Source: CG1-02-35-72 sp964564475
Lineage (GTDB): Bacteria; Bacteroidota; Bacteroidia; Flavobacteriales; Flavobacteriaceae
Direction: 5' to 3'
Assembly (NCBI GenBank): GCA_964564475.1
Contig: CAZMBM010000046.1
Location: forward strand, 1-15,940
DNA: 15,940 bases
In this document: in pieces, positions 15,283-15,940 of the stretch
How the letters are laid out: every line of letters begins with the position of its first letter
Numbering within the stretch: the stretch's first letter is position 1
Notes under the pieces: generated by a model
The model's input: the letters and a program-made list of their open reading frames with translations, nothing else
Told to the model about the DNA's origin: nothing
The model's database searches: none
Program-made: the position numbers and the translations under genes

Positions 15283-15310
15283 TTTGATAATACCTTAGGG
15301 TAGTATCAAA
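15283..15310. other. Hairpin between DUF411 and amidohydrolase genes
   Basis: TTTGATA-A-TACC (15283-15294) pairs with GGTA-G-TATCAAA (15299-15310) around a TTAG loop: an 11-pair stem with one A-G mismatch. It starts just after the DUF411 stop codon and ends 14 nt before the next ATG. No T-run follows, so it may be an mRNA processing or stabilising structure, or a leaky terminator in a two-gene transcript. Confidence 0.5.
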
Positions 15311-15324
15311 CTTAAAAATTCACA

Positions 15325-15940
15325 ATGAAGCGTAAATACATCATCTTCTTAACAGTTGTATTTTTAGCTGTTGTGGCCTATTTATACATTATTAAAGACT
15401 TTAAAAAGGCCGGTGACACGCTTTATAAGAATGCGAATATTCTCACTTTAGAAGATAATAGGCCTTTGGCGCAAGCTATGCTTGTAGTCAAAGGCAAAGT
15501 GAGAGCCATTGGTACGAATACAGACTTACTTAAATTAATATCAACCAACACAAAAATAGTCGATTTAAAAGGTAAAACGGTTTTACCGGGTTTTATAGAC
15601 AGTCATACGCATGTGGCTTTATCGGCTTTTTTAGAACCGATGGTTGATTTGTCGGGTTTTAAGCATCGTACTCCCAAAGACGTTTGGGCTTATTTAGGAG
15701 CGCGTGTTAAAAAGAAGCAAAAAGGCGAATGGTTAGTGGGGAAGGGTATTGACCCTGTACTGGTAGAAGGCTTAAAATCGCCAAGTCTTACTTTTTTAGA
15801 CAGTATTGCCCCAGATAATCCTGTTGTGTTGATTTCACAGAGTTTGCACAGTTATTGGGTAAATTCAAAGATTTTAAAACTGGTGGGTATAGATAAATTC
15901 ACAAAAGATCCCTCGAAAACCAGTTTCTACGAAAAAGACA
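15325..15940 (+). CDS. Amidohydrolase (YtcJ-like), 5' part, runs off window
   Basis: The first 205 codons of a metal-dependent hydrolase of the amidohydrolase family; the right edge of the window cuts it off. A hydrophobic N-terminal segment (about 5-23) after a basic MKRK suggests a membrane anchor or signal peptide, so the enzyme probably faces the periplasm. The small beta-domain follows (DTLYKNANILTL, MLVVKGKVRAIG), then the metal-binding strand LPGFIDSHTHV with H94 and H96. WVNSKIL (about 184-190) matches the YtcJ-type 'GHSxWVNSxAL' region. The missing part should carry the remaining histidines and aspartate. The substrate is unknown; relatives act on amides, formamides or cyclic ureides. 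It begins 43 nt after the DUF411 stop, so co-transcription is plausible. Confidence 0.85.
   Translation, partial: MKRKYIIFLTVVFLAVVAYLYIIKDFKKAGDTLYKNANILTLEDNRPLAQAMLVVKGKVRAIGTNTDLLKLISTNTKIVDLKGKTVLPGFIDSHTHVALSAFLEPMVDLSGFKHRTPKDVWAYLGARVKKKQKGEWLVGKGIDPVLVEGLKSPSLTFLDSIAPDNPVVLISQSLHSYWVNSKILKLVGIDKFTKDPSKTSFYEKD

Noticed and set aside
14796..15940. A copper-resistance operon formed by the DUF411 gene and the next gene
   Set aside because: The neighbour is an amidohydrolase without a metal-resistance role, and no copper ATPase, oxidase or regulator gene is visible.

Overview
The window is AT-rich chromosomal DNA, most likely from a member of the Bacteroidota close to the Flavobacteriia. 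Four things suggest this. Several genes have the Bacteroidota sigma factor -7 element TAnnTTTG upstream. Purine-rich Shine-Dalgarno sequences are mostly absent. One gene is a cyclophilin-FKBP fusion, an architecture described from Flavobacterium. Palindromic intergenic repeats of the 'TCACCCTGA...TCGAAGGGT' and 'GTTCGAG...TCGAGAAC' types are present, and I associate these with flavobacterial genomes. The content is mostly core metabolism and housekeeping. I see no phage genes, transposases, CRISPR arrays, rRNA or tRNA genes.

Layout. Positions 1-153 are intergenic and carry a palindromic repeat. A tight leftward three-gene operon (3860 to 154) encodes an Mpo1-like DUF962 membrane protein, a CsaA-type tRNA-binding protein, and a large YdiJ-like FAD/Fe-S 2-hydroxyacid dehydrogenase. 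It diverges from a rightward pair, a CNHC thioredoxin-like protein and rlmH, across an 81-nt gap that holds a perfect 13-bp inverted repeat. Next come a repeat-bearing gap, rdgB (house-cleaning NTP pyrophosphatase) and a DUF1569/DinB-like gene. These converge on the leftward cyclophilin-FKBP gene, with a strong terminator hairpin between them. A WaaP/Kdo-kinase-like gene diverges from the immunophilin and converges on aroC (chorismate synthase). Upstream of aroC, on the same strand, lies a TauE/SafE permease gene.

From 10.1 kb everything reads rightward: ppc (PEP carboxylase with altered active-site motifs), a 606-residue protein of unknown function that looks like an FMN TIM-barrel enzyme with several conserved-looking cysteines, a membrane-anchored DUF411 (copper-linked) protein, and the 5' part of a membrane-anchored amidohydrolase that runs off the right edge.

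Metabolic themes. PEP carboxylase (anaplerotic oxaloacetate) and chorismate synthase (aromatic precursors) both serve central biosynthesis. The left operon may link 2-hydroxyacid oxidation with 2-hydroxy-fatty-acid alpha-oxidation, although that is inference. The least explained item is the 606-residue flavoprotein-like gene. The PEP carboxylase motif changes, the dual immunophilin and the palindromic divergent promoter region also merit checking.
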